A DNA stretch of 64,000 bases from Corynebacterium sp. p3-SID1145 (lineage in GTDB: Bacteria > Actinomycetota > Actinomycetes > Mycobacteriales > Mycobacteriaceae), in assembly GCA_025144245.1 (NCBI GenBank), contig JALXXC010000003.1, forward strand, positions 62,001 to 126,000, read 5' to 3'. Each line of letters begins with the position of its first letter. The stretch's first letter is position 1. Both the position numbers and the translations under genes were made by a program. This document shows, piece after piece, positions 17,801 through 25,230 of the stretch. Below the pieces are notes generated by a model. That model was not told the origin of the DNA, searched no databases, and saw nothing but the letters and a program-made list of their open reading frames with translations.

Positions 17801-18138
17801 AACCGTCGACCTCAACTATCCGGCGCTTCCTCCTCGAGCTGAATGCGAAAGAAGGAGACCGTGTGTGGCTGCGATACTCCCCGGGCGAGTTCGATGTGCG
17901 TCCCGCTCCCCCGGTCGTGTTCAAGGGCGATTCAATCGACGCCCCCGATGCAATCGCACTCCCCCAGCTGCTCGACTACATGGGATTGAACCCGGAACTC
18001 GCTTCCGATCCGACCGGGGCTCTCCATGCCATCAACACTGCCCTCGGACTCGATCCGGGTGTTGCCCGACGTCGCACTGTGGCTGTGTTCCGACACCGCG
18101 GCCAGGATCAGTTCGCAGACCTTGTTCGCGCTCTGTAG
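14857..18138 (+). CDS. multidomain protein: DEDDh exonuclease, TerB-like, BRCT, HhH, sigma-70 region 4, HARE-like winged helix
   Basis: 1093 residues, not recognised as a named protein. Domains by motif: DEDDh 3'-5' exonuclease at 1-165 with complete active site (D11/E13 in VIDLETTGF, HNAPFEKRFL at 89-98, HAALAD at 147-152); TerB-like helical domain at about 215-300 (LRVALADRRLTAEEM, DGVITDTEKNDLLNLADLL); BRCT at about 318-392 (DRIALTGSMELPRETWEARA, ARRAQELGIPIISEKHF); helix-hairpin-helix at about 505-530 (LRDLPGVGVKRLERMVEAV); sigma-70 region 4-like HTH at about 625-660 (STLDEIGQQFGISRERVRQL); then winged-helix segments including GEPMGVEEIVDALGIDVNPR and ADARISRVGYNLYAL, like HARE-HTH. Start ATG 14857 gives the family-like N-terminus; GTG 14839 is an alternative. 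A DNA-end processing or defence role is inference from the domains and the decayed restriction genes upstream. Confidence 0.85.
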   Translation: MSARNGYAVIDLETTGFSGADRIIEIGIAFLSPDLALESTWETLVQPNRDVANSHIHKLTPTELRDAPTWEEVAPVLAQLLNGRVGVAHNAPFEKRFLTKEFKRVGIPTNVADATWVDTRVLASDHLGRGKLAEALVMLGITNELPHAALADAMATAQLLHELCTHWGARFTGTPLSFIVEPGTTKQPRLLSRDQVQNRGDWLARVAQSLPTGGANASSAYSELLRVALADRRLTAEEMRQLAQAAEAEGLTAEDTAEIHEDFLRQVAIEAWMDGVITDTEKNDLLNLADLLDVRPVVVRELFATPQAGSVENWIRLNPGDRIALTGSMELPRETWEARAAAYGLQTGGVSKKTVLVVAANPDSRSGKARRAQELGIPIISEKHFASLLAGLEASALEEVESAKAADEQERAQASAAGTDTAPIQSQSLRFSWVSTVLPGSSDSDLQNNEIASLWIKHYPALQLREISPVLTQDIIIDLSGSSASKAGEIWADRFDPMLTATVQDLRDLPGVGVKRLERMVEAVILAAIDVEAQDAAAADDYIGHFSDPYVTEPISEEARVPAEEVDLLRGWLALNGVRRLPEEMNRAVPNIKKRYAHGDAMAALFAYCAGELDAACGDDDRKRAIVSSRYLGNSTLDEIGQQFGISRERVRQLETQLKSDFNAPSTLSAAVAQKLADEVLPLSRRESFLEIFPELTHHAEPFSGTYEQYFLMWKLWSVDGEWLVSPDFSDSVKEALAGCSDENNVARLDNVVRALGVDEQQFIQWLPNLSGVLLLPDSEHLIIASNHQDRAIGVLSMKGEPMGVEEIVDALGIDVNPRSLANQLAADARISRVGYNLYALSIWEMEEFSSINSWIMQRIEASETGSVPLDQLIADAPKFNVSENSVRAYAAGSDFDVINGSVTLTTGSGEFIEDEAQDYRDLYWRDGAWELLLTITTDHLRGSGFQVPRGVAGIYQVPVGGEVPVPSRLGEQFVRVNKLKQPSTSTIRRFLLELNAKEGDRVWLRYSPGEFDVRPAPPVVFKGDSIDAPDAIALPQLLDYMGLNPELASDPTGALHAINTALGLDPGVARRRTVAVFRHRGQDQFADLVRAL

Positions 18139-18220
18139 TTCTGACTCTTTCACCAACAACCAGAACACCTGAGCGACAGGGTCATCGGCGGTGTCCAGCC
18201 TGTTTCGTAGTTTGAGGGCT

Positions 18221-18796
18221 ATGGAGAAAACAGTGGTGGATAAGCTGGTTGAGCTGGGCGAGGCAGGAGTGGCGGCGGAGGCGGAAGCGCCCACCGTCGA
18301 GCGGGGTAAGACCATCGATGCGATGGACATGGACGCGCTGCAATTCACCGGGGAAGAACTCTACGCCCAGGTGATGGGCACGAACCCGTACTTGGTGAAG
18401 GTGTGGTTGGAACTCGACGAAGGAGCCGAGGTGGCGGACCGGTTGAGCGTGCACTGCACGTGCCCGGTGCAGGCGCTGTGGTGCAAGCACGTGGTGGCGG
18501 TGGCACTGCGGATGATCGAAGAACCGGAGTGGGCGAGGCGGGCGCCGGGACAGACGTTTGAGCCGGTGGATCTAATCACGGAGCAACTGGAGAAGTACGG
18601 CACCGATCCCTTCACGGCGGAGGTCACGATGATGCTCACCGTTGAACGCACGCTAGACAGAATGGGGAAGAAGGAGGTGCTGGGGGTCATAGATAAGCTG
18701 CGCGCAGCACACCCGGAGATCACACCGACGCTGACGGCGGCTGTGGAGCCGTACATGAGCGAGCCGACGCACGGGTTCATGCGCTGGGGACTGTGA
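18221..18796 (+). CDS. SWIM zinc-finger protein
   Basis: 191 residues. The SWIM signature CxCx(n)CxH is visible as VHCTCPVQALWCKHVVAVAL around residue 80-95, preceded by the usual beta strands (LVKVWLELDEGAEVADRLSV). The C-terminal half is helical with no other recognised domain; no SNF2 helicase is attached or adjacent, although many SWIM proteins pair with one. Start ATG 18221 has GAGGG upstream. It follows the 1093-residue exonuclease protein by 82 bases on the same strand and may be part of the same unit. SWIM domains bind DNA or proteins. Confidence 0.82.
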   Translation: MEKTVVDKLVELGEAGVAAEAEAPTVERGKTIDAMDMDALQFTGEELYAQVMGTNPYLVKVWLELDEGAEVADRLSVHCTCPVQALWCKHVVAVALRMIEEPEWARRAPGQTFEPVDLITEQLEKYGTDPFTAEVTMMLTVERTLDRMGKKEVLGVIDKLRAAHPEITPTLTAAVEPYMSEPTHGFMRWGL

Positions 18797-18824
18797 CGAC
18801 AGTTGTGCTTAGCTCCGGTGCCGG

Positions 18825-19184
18825 TCAACTCCGCTTGATGCTGGTGATCTTCTTGCCGCGGGCGAGCTCGTCGACAAGCAGATCCATTCGGCGAATCTTC
18901 CGCATGAGCCCGTCGTCGATGTCCTCCACGCGCACGCCGCACACCTTGCCGGTAATGAGGTCCGCATTCGAGTTCAGCGTCACTTCGCCGAAAAAATCAC
19001 GCATGGTCCGGTCGGACTCGGCGGCAGCGTGAAGCTCGTCGGGGCTCAGCCCGGTGAACCACCCGAGCACGTCGTCAAGCTCGTCTACCGTGTGCCCTTT
19101 GCGCTCCACCTTGGCCACGTAGTTGCCGTAGATGTCACCGAAGCGGTAACCGAACACCCGCTCCAACTTCGCTTGCTCGTCCAT
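18825..19184 (-). CDS. DUF2200 family protein
   Basis: 119 residues. Starts MDEQAKLERVFGYRFGDIYG and contains YVAKVERKGHTVDELDDVLG, WFTGLSPDEL and VCGVRVEDIDDGLMRKIRRM, the conserved DUF2200 pattern. Small soluble protein, function unknown. Convergent with the SWIM gene. Confidence 0.85.
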   Translation of the reverse strand: MDEQAKLERVFGYRFGDIYGNYVAKVERKGHTVDELDDVLGWFTGLSPDELHAAAESDRTMRDFFGEVTLNSNADLITGKVCGVRVEDIDDGLMRKIRRMDLLVDELARGKKITSIKRS

Positions 19185-19258
19185 CGCGGCCTCCTCGCAG
19201 CAGTTGTTTCTTGATGCTTTTCTAGGTCAGCGAGTCCCCAACGTACTCGAGGTGCGGA

Positions 19259-19804
19259 CTAGAGATCGGCCACCGCCGCACACAGATCGGGGTCCGTGAT
19301 GTAGCCCTGCTGGCACCCCCACTGGGTTTGAAGCTCGCCCGATGACGGGTTGCGGTTGCCGTACTCGTCGTATCCGTACCCGCACTCAGCTGCAGGACCA
19401 ATGCACTCCTGGTCCGCGTCATAAGAGTTCTGTTCCGGCGCGCAATAACTGGCATCGGGCACATAGGAGTCGGTGCCGGGGCATTGGTACTTTCCCTGTG
19501 GGGAGCCCAGGTCGCAGTTCACTGAGTCAGCGACGATGCTGCCGTCCGACAGGAGCGCAGCGCCGTCTTCGTAGCATTCGACGAACGACGGTTTGGCTGG
19601 CATCGCCTTCTCAGTTGGCTCGGATTCCACCGTGGTGGTTGAACTCACGGTGGAACTCGTAGTCGTCGTCGAGCTCGTGCTCGACGTGCTGGTGGTCGAG
19701 CTGACCTCGGTCAGCTCCGGTTCGCCGAGGCCGTCGCTGGATCCGCACCCAGCGAGAATGAACGGGGCAGCAAGGATGCTGGCGGTGAGGTATCGGAAAC
19801 GCAC
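19259..19804 (-). CDS. secreted lipoprotein, Ser/Thr-rich linker and cysteine-rich domain
   Basis: 181 residues. Lipoprotein signal ILAAPFILAGC (lipid cysteine at 20), then a long Ser/Thr linker (STTSTSSTSSTTTTSSTVSS) and a globular part with about ten cysteines (FVECYEDGA, GKYQCPG, ASYCAPE, DQECIG, QWGCQQG). The even number of cysteines suggests disulfides outside the cell. Function unknown. It has the same general plan as the broken lipoprotein at 9439-10276. Confidence 0.78.
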   Translation of the reverse strand: MRFRYLTASILAAPFILAGCGSSDGLGEPELTEVSSTTSTSSTSSTTTTSSTVSSTTTVESEPTEKAMPAKPSFVECYEDGAALLSDGSIVADSVNCDLGSPQGKYQCPGTDSYVPDASYCAPEQNSYDADQECIGPAAECGYGYDEYGNRNPSSGELQTQWGCQQGYITDPDLCAAVADL

Positions 19805-19949
19805 AGTTCAAGTTCTACATCCCGATCAGTCGGATCACCTACTGAATAGCCGAATTGCGTTCACCAAGCGGTGCCCGCGAATATGCGCTTTCATGGGGGG
19901 TGGATACGCTTTCCCCCCTGCCCCACCGCCGTCAAAGGAGTCCCCCGCC

Positions 19950-21326
19950 ATGTCGCTTTCCTCATCCCGCCGCCCGGTGCGCGCCGCGGTCGCCGTCGCC
20001 ACCTCGCTCTCGCTCACTGTTGCCGGCGTGCCAACCGTGGCAAACGCCGGCGCGCCGGCGCAGCCGAGAAGCGTTGCTATCACCTCCCCGGACGACATGG
20101 TGCGTGTTCTTGAGAGCGCGTGGACCGGCTCTGACAATCCGGCGAACCTGCTGCGCCAGGAATTCGACATCAACGGAGTGAAGGTCACGGGCGCGGCTGC
20201 GCTGGCGGGGGCATTGGGCACCCTTGCGGCGCTCGGCGCAGTCAGCGCAGTGGTGATCAACGCCATCGTCAACGCGGTGACCGGCAATACCGGTAAGGGG
20301 CTGTCGAGCGGTTCGGGCTCCTCAGAGCCGTTGAAAAGCACCCCTGCCACCGGTGAGCAGACACACCCGCAGGCCGAGTACCTCAACCGCTTCGACTTCA
20401 CCCCAGTGCGCCCGGATCAGGCAATGGGCGGATTCAGCGGCATCGACCAGATGAAACCGGGCGAGTACGTTGTCATCTCCGACGACAAGAACGAGCACGG
20501 CCCGATCCGCGCTTACCGCTTCGCCTCTTCCGACCTGAGGACGTTCACGCCCGCCGGTGAGCTTCACTTCACGCAGCCCGACGGCTCCCCCTACACCGAC
20601 TACATCGACGCCGAGGAGATCCGCGTCCTCCCCGACGGCAACCTTCTGTGGACCACCGAAGGCAAAGCCAAGCGGGGTGACGTCGTCCCGCCGCAGATCA
20701 TCCAATCCACCCCAGACGGCAAGGAGATCCGGCGCATCAACACGCCTGCCTACCACGTCCCCGACGGACGGGAGAAGCGAGGCATCTACGACAACAACGG
20801 CCCGGAGGCGATGGCATTGCTTTCCGACGGCCGCACCATCGTCACCGTCGAAGAGAACGCACTGGCACAAGACGGTCGCAAGAACGACGACAAGCACTCC
20901 TCACTCAACCGCGTCACCTTCTACGACCTCGAATCCGGCACGCCGACGAAAGAGTACGTCGCCCGCGTCAACGCCGGACGCGGCGCAGTATCGCTGCTTG
21001 CCGACGAAAAAGACAACCTCTACCTCCTCGAACGCGGCTTCTTCAAGAACCTGGGCGTTGGCGGCGAGAACAAGGCAGAGATCTACAAACTCGATGTCAC
21101 CGGCGCTGACGATGTCCTAGGCGAAGAAACTCTCGCCGGTTCCGAGCGCACCGTGTCAAAGCAGCTCGTCTTCGACTTCAGCACCGTCAAACCCCACCCC
21201 GACAATGTCGAGGGCATCGCCTGGGGTCCGCGTGATGCCGACGGCCGCCGCCCGCTTGTCGCCGTGACCGACGACAACTTCAGCGACAAGCAGGCGACGC
21301 TGTTCCACACCCTGCTACTGCCTTGA
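19950..21326 (+). CDS. secreted phytase-like / esterase-like beta-propeller protein
   Basis: 458 residues. Sec signal peptide ends near VPTVANAG (about residue 28). A hydrophobic glycine/alanine stretch follows (LAGALGTLAALGAVSAVVIN, about 80-100), then a beta-propeller with the 'esterase-like activity of phytase' pattern: DAEEIRVLPDGNLLWTTEG, NGPEAMALLSDGRTIVTVEE, AVSLLADEKDNLYLLERGFF, HPDNVEGIAWGP and a late VAVTDDNFSDKQATLF. Substrate unknown. AAAGGAG lies 9 bases before the ATG at 19950. Confidence 0.82.
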   Translation: MSLSSSRRPVRAAVAVATSLSLTVAGVPTVANAGAPAQPRSVAITSPDDMVRVLESAWTGSDNPANLLRQEFDINGVKVTGAAALAGALGTLAALGAVSAVVINAIVNAVTGNTGKGLSSGSGSSEPLKSTPATGEQTHPQAEYLNRFDFTPVRPDQAMGGFSGIDQMKPGEYVVISDDKNEHGPIRAYRFASSDLRTFTPAGELHFTQPDGSPYTDYIDAEEIRVLPDGNLLWTTEGKAKRGDVVPPQIIQSTPDGKEIRRINTPAYHVPDGREKRGIYDNNGPEAMALLSDGRTIVTVEENALAQDGRKNDDKHSSLNRVTFYDLESGTPTKEYVARVNAGRGAVSLLADEKDNLYLLERGFFKNLGVGGENKAEIYKLDVTGADDVLGEETLAGSERTVSKQLVFDFSTVKPHPDNVEGIAWGPRDADGRRPLVAVTDDNFSDKQATLFHTLLLP

Positions 21327-21344
21327 CCCGCATTCACGCGGTAT

Positions 21345-21371
21345 GCCGGGTCGCCGCCGCGGTGACCCGGC
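21345..21371. terminator. hairpin between convergent genes
   Basis: GCCGGGTC and GACCCGGC form an 8-base stem in the 49-base gap between the convergent phytase-like and permease genes. There is no clear T-run, so intrinsic termination is uncertain; position supports a shared terminator. Confidence 0.4.
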
Positions 21372-21375
21372 GCGG

Positions 21376-22779
21376 TCACCGCACCATGTTCCAGATGGTC
21401 ACGCCGACGATGACAACGCCCATCACGCCCACGAAGATGGTGTCGGGGCGGTTGGCGTAGTGCTTGTACGCGGTGGCCTTCCGGAACAGCAGCGACGGCA
21501 CGATGTACACCAGGAAGGCCACGAAGATGCCGCCGACCACGGATATCAACGTCATGATCGACGGGTTGAACACCGCGACCAAGGTGCCGGTGATGAAAAT
21601 GAAGGCGTTGATCACCCAGCGCATCGTTCTTTCACTGACGCGCTGGGCGAAATTCGGGGCGGCGACGCGCAGCAAGTAGGTGGTGCCCTCCTCAGTGCCC
21701 ATCATGTGCCCGAAGTAGGAGGACGCGATCGCGCAGATGGCCACGATGGGGCTCATCCAGGCCATCAGCGGCGTGCCGGTCTCGTTGGCCAGGTAGGACA
21801 GCACCGGGATATTCTGCGCGGCGGCCTCGTCCAGGCCGTCGGCGCCCAAGGCGAAAGCGCACGACCAGACGAAGAACATGGTGAAGACCACCAGGGCGAT
21901 CACCGCGATGAGCTCGATCTTGGTCACGTCTTTCTCAGTCTTGGCCACATCGTCGTTGTGTTTCTTCTGCACGTCGCGGGCGAACTGGGACAGCGCCGCC
22001 ATGTGGCTGAAGGAGAACACCAGCACCGGAAGGAGCAGCAGGAGCGACTGCCACAGTGGGGTATCGGACTCGTAGGACATGAAGCTCGCGATATCCCACC
22101 GCGGGATCAGGTAGAACGACACACCCGCCAGTGACAGGATGAGCGGGTAGACCAGCATGTTCGCCATCGCCAGCGTCGCCTTCTGCCCGAACGCGAACGC
22201 ACCGGTGAGAATGCCGACGCAGATCGGCGCGAGCACCCAGCGGCTGATCTCCGGGCCGCCGAACTGGTTCGCGATGAAGCTGTCAATGGTGTTGGTGATG
22301 GACACGCCGTAGATCAGCACCGTCGGGTAGACGGCCAACCAGTACACCAATGCAGTGACGAATCCCCTCTTGCGTCCCGTGAGCGCGGTGACCACCTGCA
22401 GCACATCCAGGCCGGGCATCGGCGAACCGGAAACAATGCGCGCGTAGGTGCGGTGGGAGAAGAACACCAGCGGGCCGATGAAGAAGGTGGCGATGAGCAG
22501 CGGCCAGAACCCGAATGTTCCGGCGTCCAGCGGCAGGAACAGGATGCCCGCGCCAACACCGGTGCCGAAGAGCGTCATGGCCCAGGCCATCACGGTGCCG
22601 TCGGGGACTTCGTCGCTGGCTACCTGCTCCTCGTACTGCTCACGGTCGGCGTCGGAGAGGTGGTCGAGCTCGAACTCGTCGCGGGCCTGCTCGAGGTGCT
22701 CCACGCTGTGCAGCTCCGGCAGCTCGTCGGTGCTGTCGGAGGACGTGTTCGGGGTAGGTGTGCCGGAGGCAGTGGACAT
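21376..22779 (-). CDS. amino-acid permease, HAAAP (serine/threonine SdaC-like) family
   Basis: 467 residues with an acidic ~60-residue cytoplasmic N-terminus and eleven or so membrane segments. Family motifs: MAWAMTLFGTGVGAGILFLP at the first membrane segment, PGLDVLQVVTALTGRKRGFV, SFSHMAALSQFARDVQKKHN, and ASSYFGHMMGTEEGTTYLL. Likely imports a hydroxy-amino acid such as serine with protons; substrate not fixed by sequence. ATG 22779 follows GAAAGG. A second, more distant HAAAP-type permease lies at 35685-36929. Confidence 0.88.
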   Translation of the reverse strand: MSTASGTPTPNTSSDSTDELPELHSVEHLEQARDEFELDHLSDADREQYEEQVASDEVPDGTVMAWAMTLFGTGVGAGILFLPLDAGTFGFWPLLIATFFIGPLVFFSHRTYARIVSGSPMPGLDVLQVVTALTGRKRGFVTALVYWLAVYPTVLIYGVSITNTIDSFIANQFGGPEISRWVLAPICVGILTGAFAFGQKATLAMANMLVYPLILSLAGVSFYLIPRWDIASFMSYESDTPLWQSLLLLLPVLVFSFSHMAALSQFARDVQKKHNDDVAKTEKDVTKIELIAVIALVVFTMFFVWSCAFALGADGLDEAAAQNIPVLSYLANETGTPLMAWMSPIVAICAIASSYFGHMMGTEEGTTYLLRVAAPNFAQRVSERTMRWVINAFIFITGTLVAVFNPSIMTLISVVGGIFVAFLVYIVPSLLFRKATAYKHYANRPDTIFVGVMGVVIVGVTIWNMVR

Positions 22780-22980
22780 GGTCGGCCTTTCGTGATGCGG
22801 GCACCGGAGTTAGTTAAACCCTATTCCTGCACTGCGCTGAATCCCGCTTTATGCATGACAAAATCTGCATATTTATCGTGTTTTGGGCACGTTTTCCACG
22901 GTGGGCATCTGTGTGACAGAGCAATAACGATGCATATGTAGCTGTTCACTTTGCTCGCCCCGTCAATTAACTTTTGTGGC

Positions 22981-23721
22981 ATGAAGCACACACGCATGAC
23001 AGTAATCGCAGGCATGACAGCCGTCGCGGCACTGGCTGCTGGCTGCGCCTCCTCCGACGAACCCGACCTGCCCGCTCCCCCACCGTCCGCCGCGTCCAAT
23101 TCGCCAACTGCCGACACGGCTGGCGGCGACGGCGGCGCCGTGACAGAGACCGTGACCGAGCGAGCCACGGCGGACGGGAACGGTCAGGAAACTGCCGGAA
23201 CAGGTGGAGACGATGGAAACGGGGGTACCCCAAAGGAAGGCTGCGCCGCCCTCCCCAACGATCCGCGCGAGCAGTACCCCAGCGGTTCCGCACCGGGGCG
23301 CATGCCCCAGGCGGGCGATAACCCTGACGACTACCAGTACTGGATCGAGGACGTGGAGAACGCCTACGCCCCCTGCGCGGCGATCAGCTGGATCATTTTC
23401 CGCGGCAGCCTCGGCGACTCGAAGGGTCCCGCCGGAACTGGCGCATCCATCGCCGACGGCATCGCCTTTTACGTCCACGGCAAACCGATCACGCAGATGA
23501 AACTTTTCGACGCCATGGAAGAGGTGCACAGGATCGACGAGGGGAACCTGAGCTTCTCCTGGGGTGAGCGCGGAGAGACTACCGCAGCGGGCATCACCGA
23601 CCATTACACAGTGACGCTGAAAACCAAGAACGGCACCCTCGTCCCCGTCGACGGCGACACCGAGAAATTCCTGGAGCGGTGGAACTTCCCGGAGAAATTC
23701 GTTCTCGGCCACGGAAACTAA
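22981..23721 (+). CDS. lipoprotein, first of a tandem paralogous pair
   Basis: 246 residues. Signal peptide MTAVAALAAGC with the lipid cysteine at 22, low-complexity linker with TVTE, then a globular domain: CAALPNDPREQYPSGSAPGR, MPQAGDNPDDYQYWIEDVEN, PCAAISWIIFRGSLGD, GIAFYVHG, ending FVLGHGN. It has a close paralogue 36 bases downstream. Function unknown; cell-surface anchored. Start ATG 22981. Confidence 0.8.
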   Translation: MKHTRMTVIAGMTAVAALAAGCASSDEPDLPAPPPSAASNSPTADTAGGDGGAVTETVTERATADGNGQETAGTGGDDGNGGTPKEGCAALPNDPREQYPSGSAPGRMPQAGDNPDDYQYWIEDVENAYAPCAAISWIIFRGSLGDSKGPAGTGASIADGIAFYVHGKPITQMKLFDAMEEVHRIDEGNLSFSWGERGETTAAGITDHYTVTLKTKNGTLVPVDGDTEKFLERWNFPEKFVLGHGN

Positions 23722-23757
23722 ACGTGTGGTCCGGCGCGGCCACTACACTCAAACACT

Positions 23758-24474
23758 ATGAGATCCCGTCGCGCTTCTGTCCTGGCAGCTGTGGCTGCTG
23801 TTGCCGCTCTCACCGCCGGCTGTTCCTCCGAGAACCTTGCGGAGCCCGAGTCGCAGCCGGCAATGAGCACAGTGTCGGCACCGTCAGCAGACAACGGTGC
23901 AGACGATGATGTCGTCACCGAGACGGTGACCAACGAAGCGCCGGCGGAGAAGACCAAGTCGAAATCGAAGTCGGAAAAGCCGAAGAAAGACAAAAAGTGC
24001 GCCTCCCTGCCGAAGGACCCGCGGGAGCAGTACGAGGACGGAAGTGCGCCGGGGCGCATGCCCCAGGTGGGCGATAACCCTTATGACACCCATTACTGGA
24101 TCGAGGACATCGACAACTTCTACGACCCGTGCGCGCCCGTCAGCTGGATCATCTTCTACGGTGGACGCGGCGGTAAGGACGGCCCGGCGAATACCGGTGC
24201 TTCCGTTTCGCAGGGCATCGCCTTCTACATCAACGGCGAGCCGGACGGAGAGATGCGCACATTCCGTCAGATCAACAACGTTTCCCTTGACGGCGACACC
24301 ATCAGCTTCGACTGGCACGAACGGCAACAAGACCTGATGGGCAGCGTGAAGCTGGAAAACAGCGTCACCCTTGCTTACGACAACGGGCACATCGAAGCAG
24401 TCGACGGAGATGTGGATGCCTTCAACCAGTACTGGTACGGACAAGACCAGTACATGCTCGGCCACTACGACTAG
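23758..24474 (+). CDS. lipoprotein, second of a tandem paralogous pair
   Basis: 238 residues, same plan as the upstream gene: AVAAVAALTAGC with Cys22, a linker with the shared TETVT motif but a lysine-rich stretch (KTKSKSKSEKPKKDKK), then CASLPKDPREQYEDGSAPGR, MPQVGDNPYDTHYWIEDIDN, PCAPVSWIIFYGG, GIAFYINGEPDGEMRTF, ending YMLGHYD. Conserved cysteines and the DPREQY, GRMPQ and WIED motifs show recent tandem duplication with linker divergence. Function unknown. Confidence 0.8.
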   Translation: MRSRRASVLAAVAAVAALTAGCSSENLAEPESQPAMSTVSAPSADNGADDDVVTETVTNEAPAEKTKSKSKSEKPKKDKKCASLPKDPREQYEDGSAPGRMPQVGDNPYDTHYWIEDIDNFYDPCAPVSWIIFYGGRGGKDGPANTGASVSQGIAFYINGEPDGEMRTFRQINNVSLDGDTISFDWHERQQDLMGSVKLENSVTLAYDNGHIEAVDGDVDAFNQYWYGQDQYMLGHYD

Positions 24475-24590
24475 ATGCTCGGGCAGTAGCCTCAAACAGC
24501 GCTTTTCTGCCGTTGCTTTCCCGCTAGGCCATCGGCTGGTCTGGAAAATTGACTGCTGCGAGTGGTCTGGGCGAGGCATAGAGTTGTTGC

Positions 24591-25067
24591 ATGGCACCGA
24601 ATAGCCGGAAACCAATCCCGAAAGTCGCCTACGCGCCCATGCTCGGCATGGAGACGTACGTGCGAGCCCGTGTGGACAAGGATTACTCGCATCTCGTGCA
24701 GTTGCGGGCCTCTGCAATCAACCAGTGCACGTACTGCCTTGCCATGCACCGCCGCGATGCCAGGAAGGATGCCTGGACGGAAGAAAAAATCAGCCGTGTG
24801 GAGAACTGGACGGAAACTCCCGACGCCTTCACCGATGAGGAGCGTGCGGCACTAGAACTCACCGATGCGGTGACGAAGATCCACGGCGAGGACTCCGTAC
24901 CTGATGAGCTATGGAACCGCGTTGAGCGCTTCCACGGCGAAAAGGGAGCACGCAATCTGCTGATGGCGATTGTCACGATCAACGCGTGGAACAGGATCGG
25001 CATCACCACGCGGCTCGATCCGAACAGCCTTTCCGGTCTCACGCCTTTCGATCTCGGGCAAAAATAG
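24591..25067 (+). CDS. carboxymuconolactone decarboxylase / AhpD-like protein
   Basis: 158 residues. AhpD-fold motif RASAINQCTYCLAMHRRDAR, with the CxxC pair and the histidine three residues after the second cysteine, as in AhpD-type thiol peroxidases. Then EERAALELTDAVTKIHG and NLLMAIVTINAWNRIGITTR. Likely a small thiol-dependent peroxidase or reductase; true carboxymuconolactone decarboxylase activity is not implied. Stands alone 164 bases before accD. Confidence 0.87.
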   Translation: MAPNSRKPIPKVAYAPMLGMETYVRARVDKDYSHLVQLRASAINQCTYCLAMHRRDARKDAWTEEKISRVENWTETPDAFTDEERAALELTDAVTKIHGEDSVPDELWNRVERFHGEKGARNLLMAIVTINAWNRIGITTRLDPNSLSGLTPFDLGQK

Positions 25068-25230
25068 CGTTCGCCGGTTTGCCCTGGAATTTGAGTTTCT
25101 CCCGCTGCGGGGCCGGGGATTCGGGACGTACGGCGAGCGTCGATAAGCATGGCGAAACATCGGGGACGCGGGTGCCGATAGGCGGTGTGGAACCTGATGA
25201 TGCGATGTGTAGCCCGTAGAGTGGAGGCCT

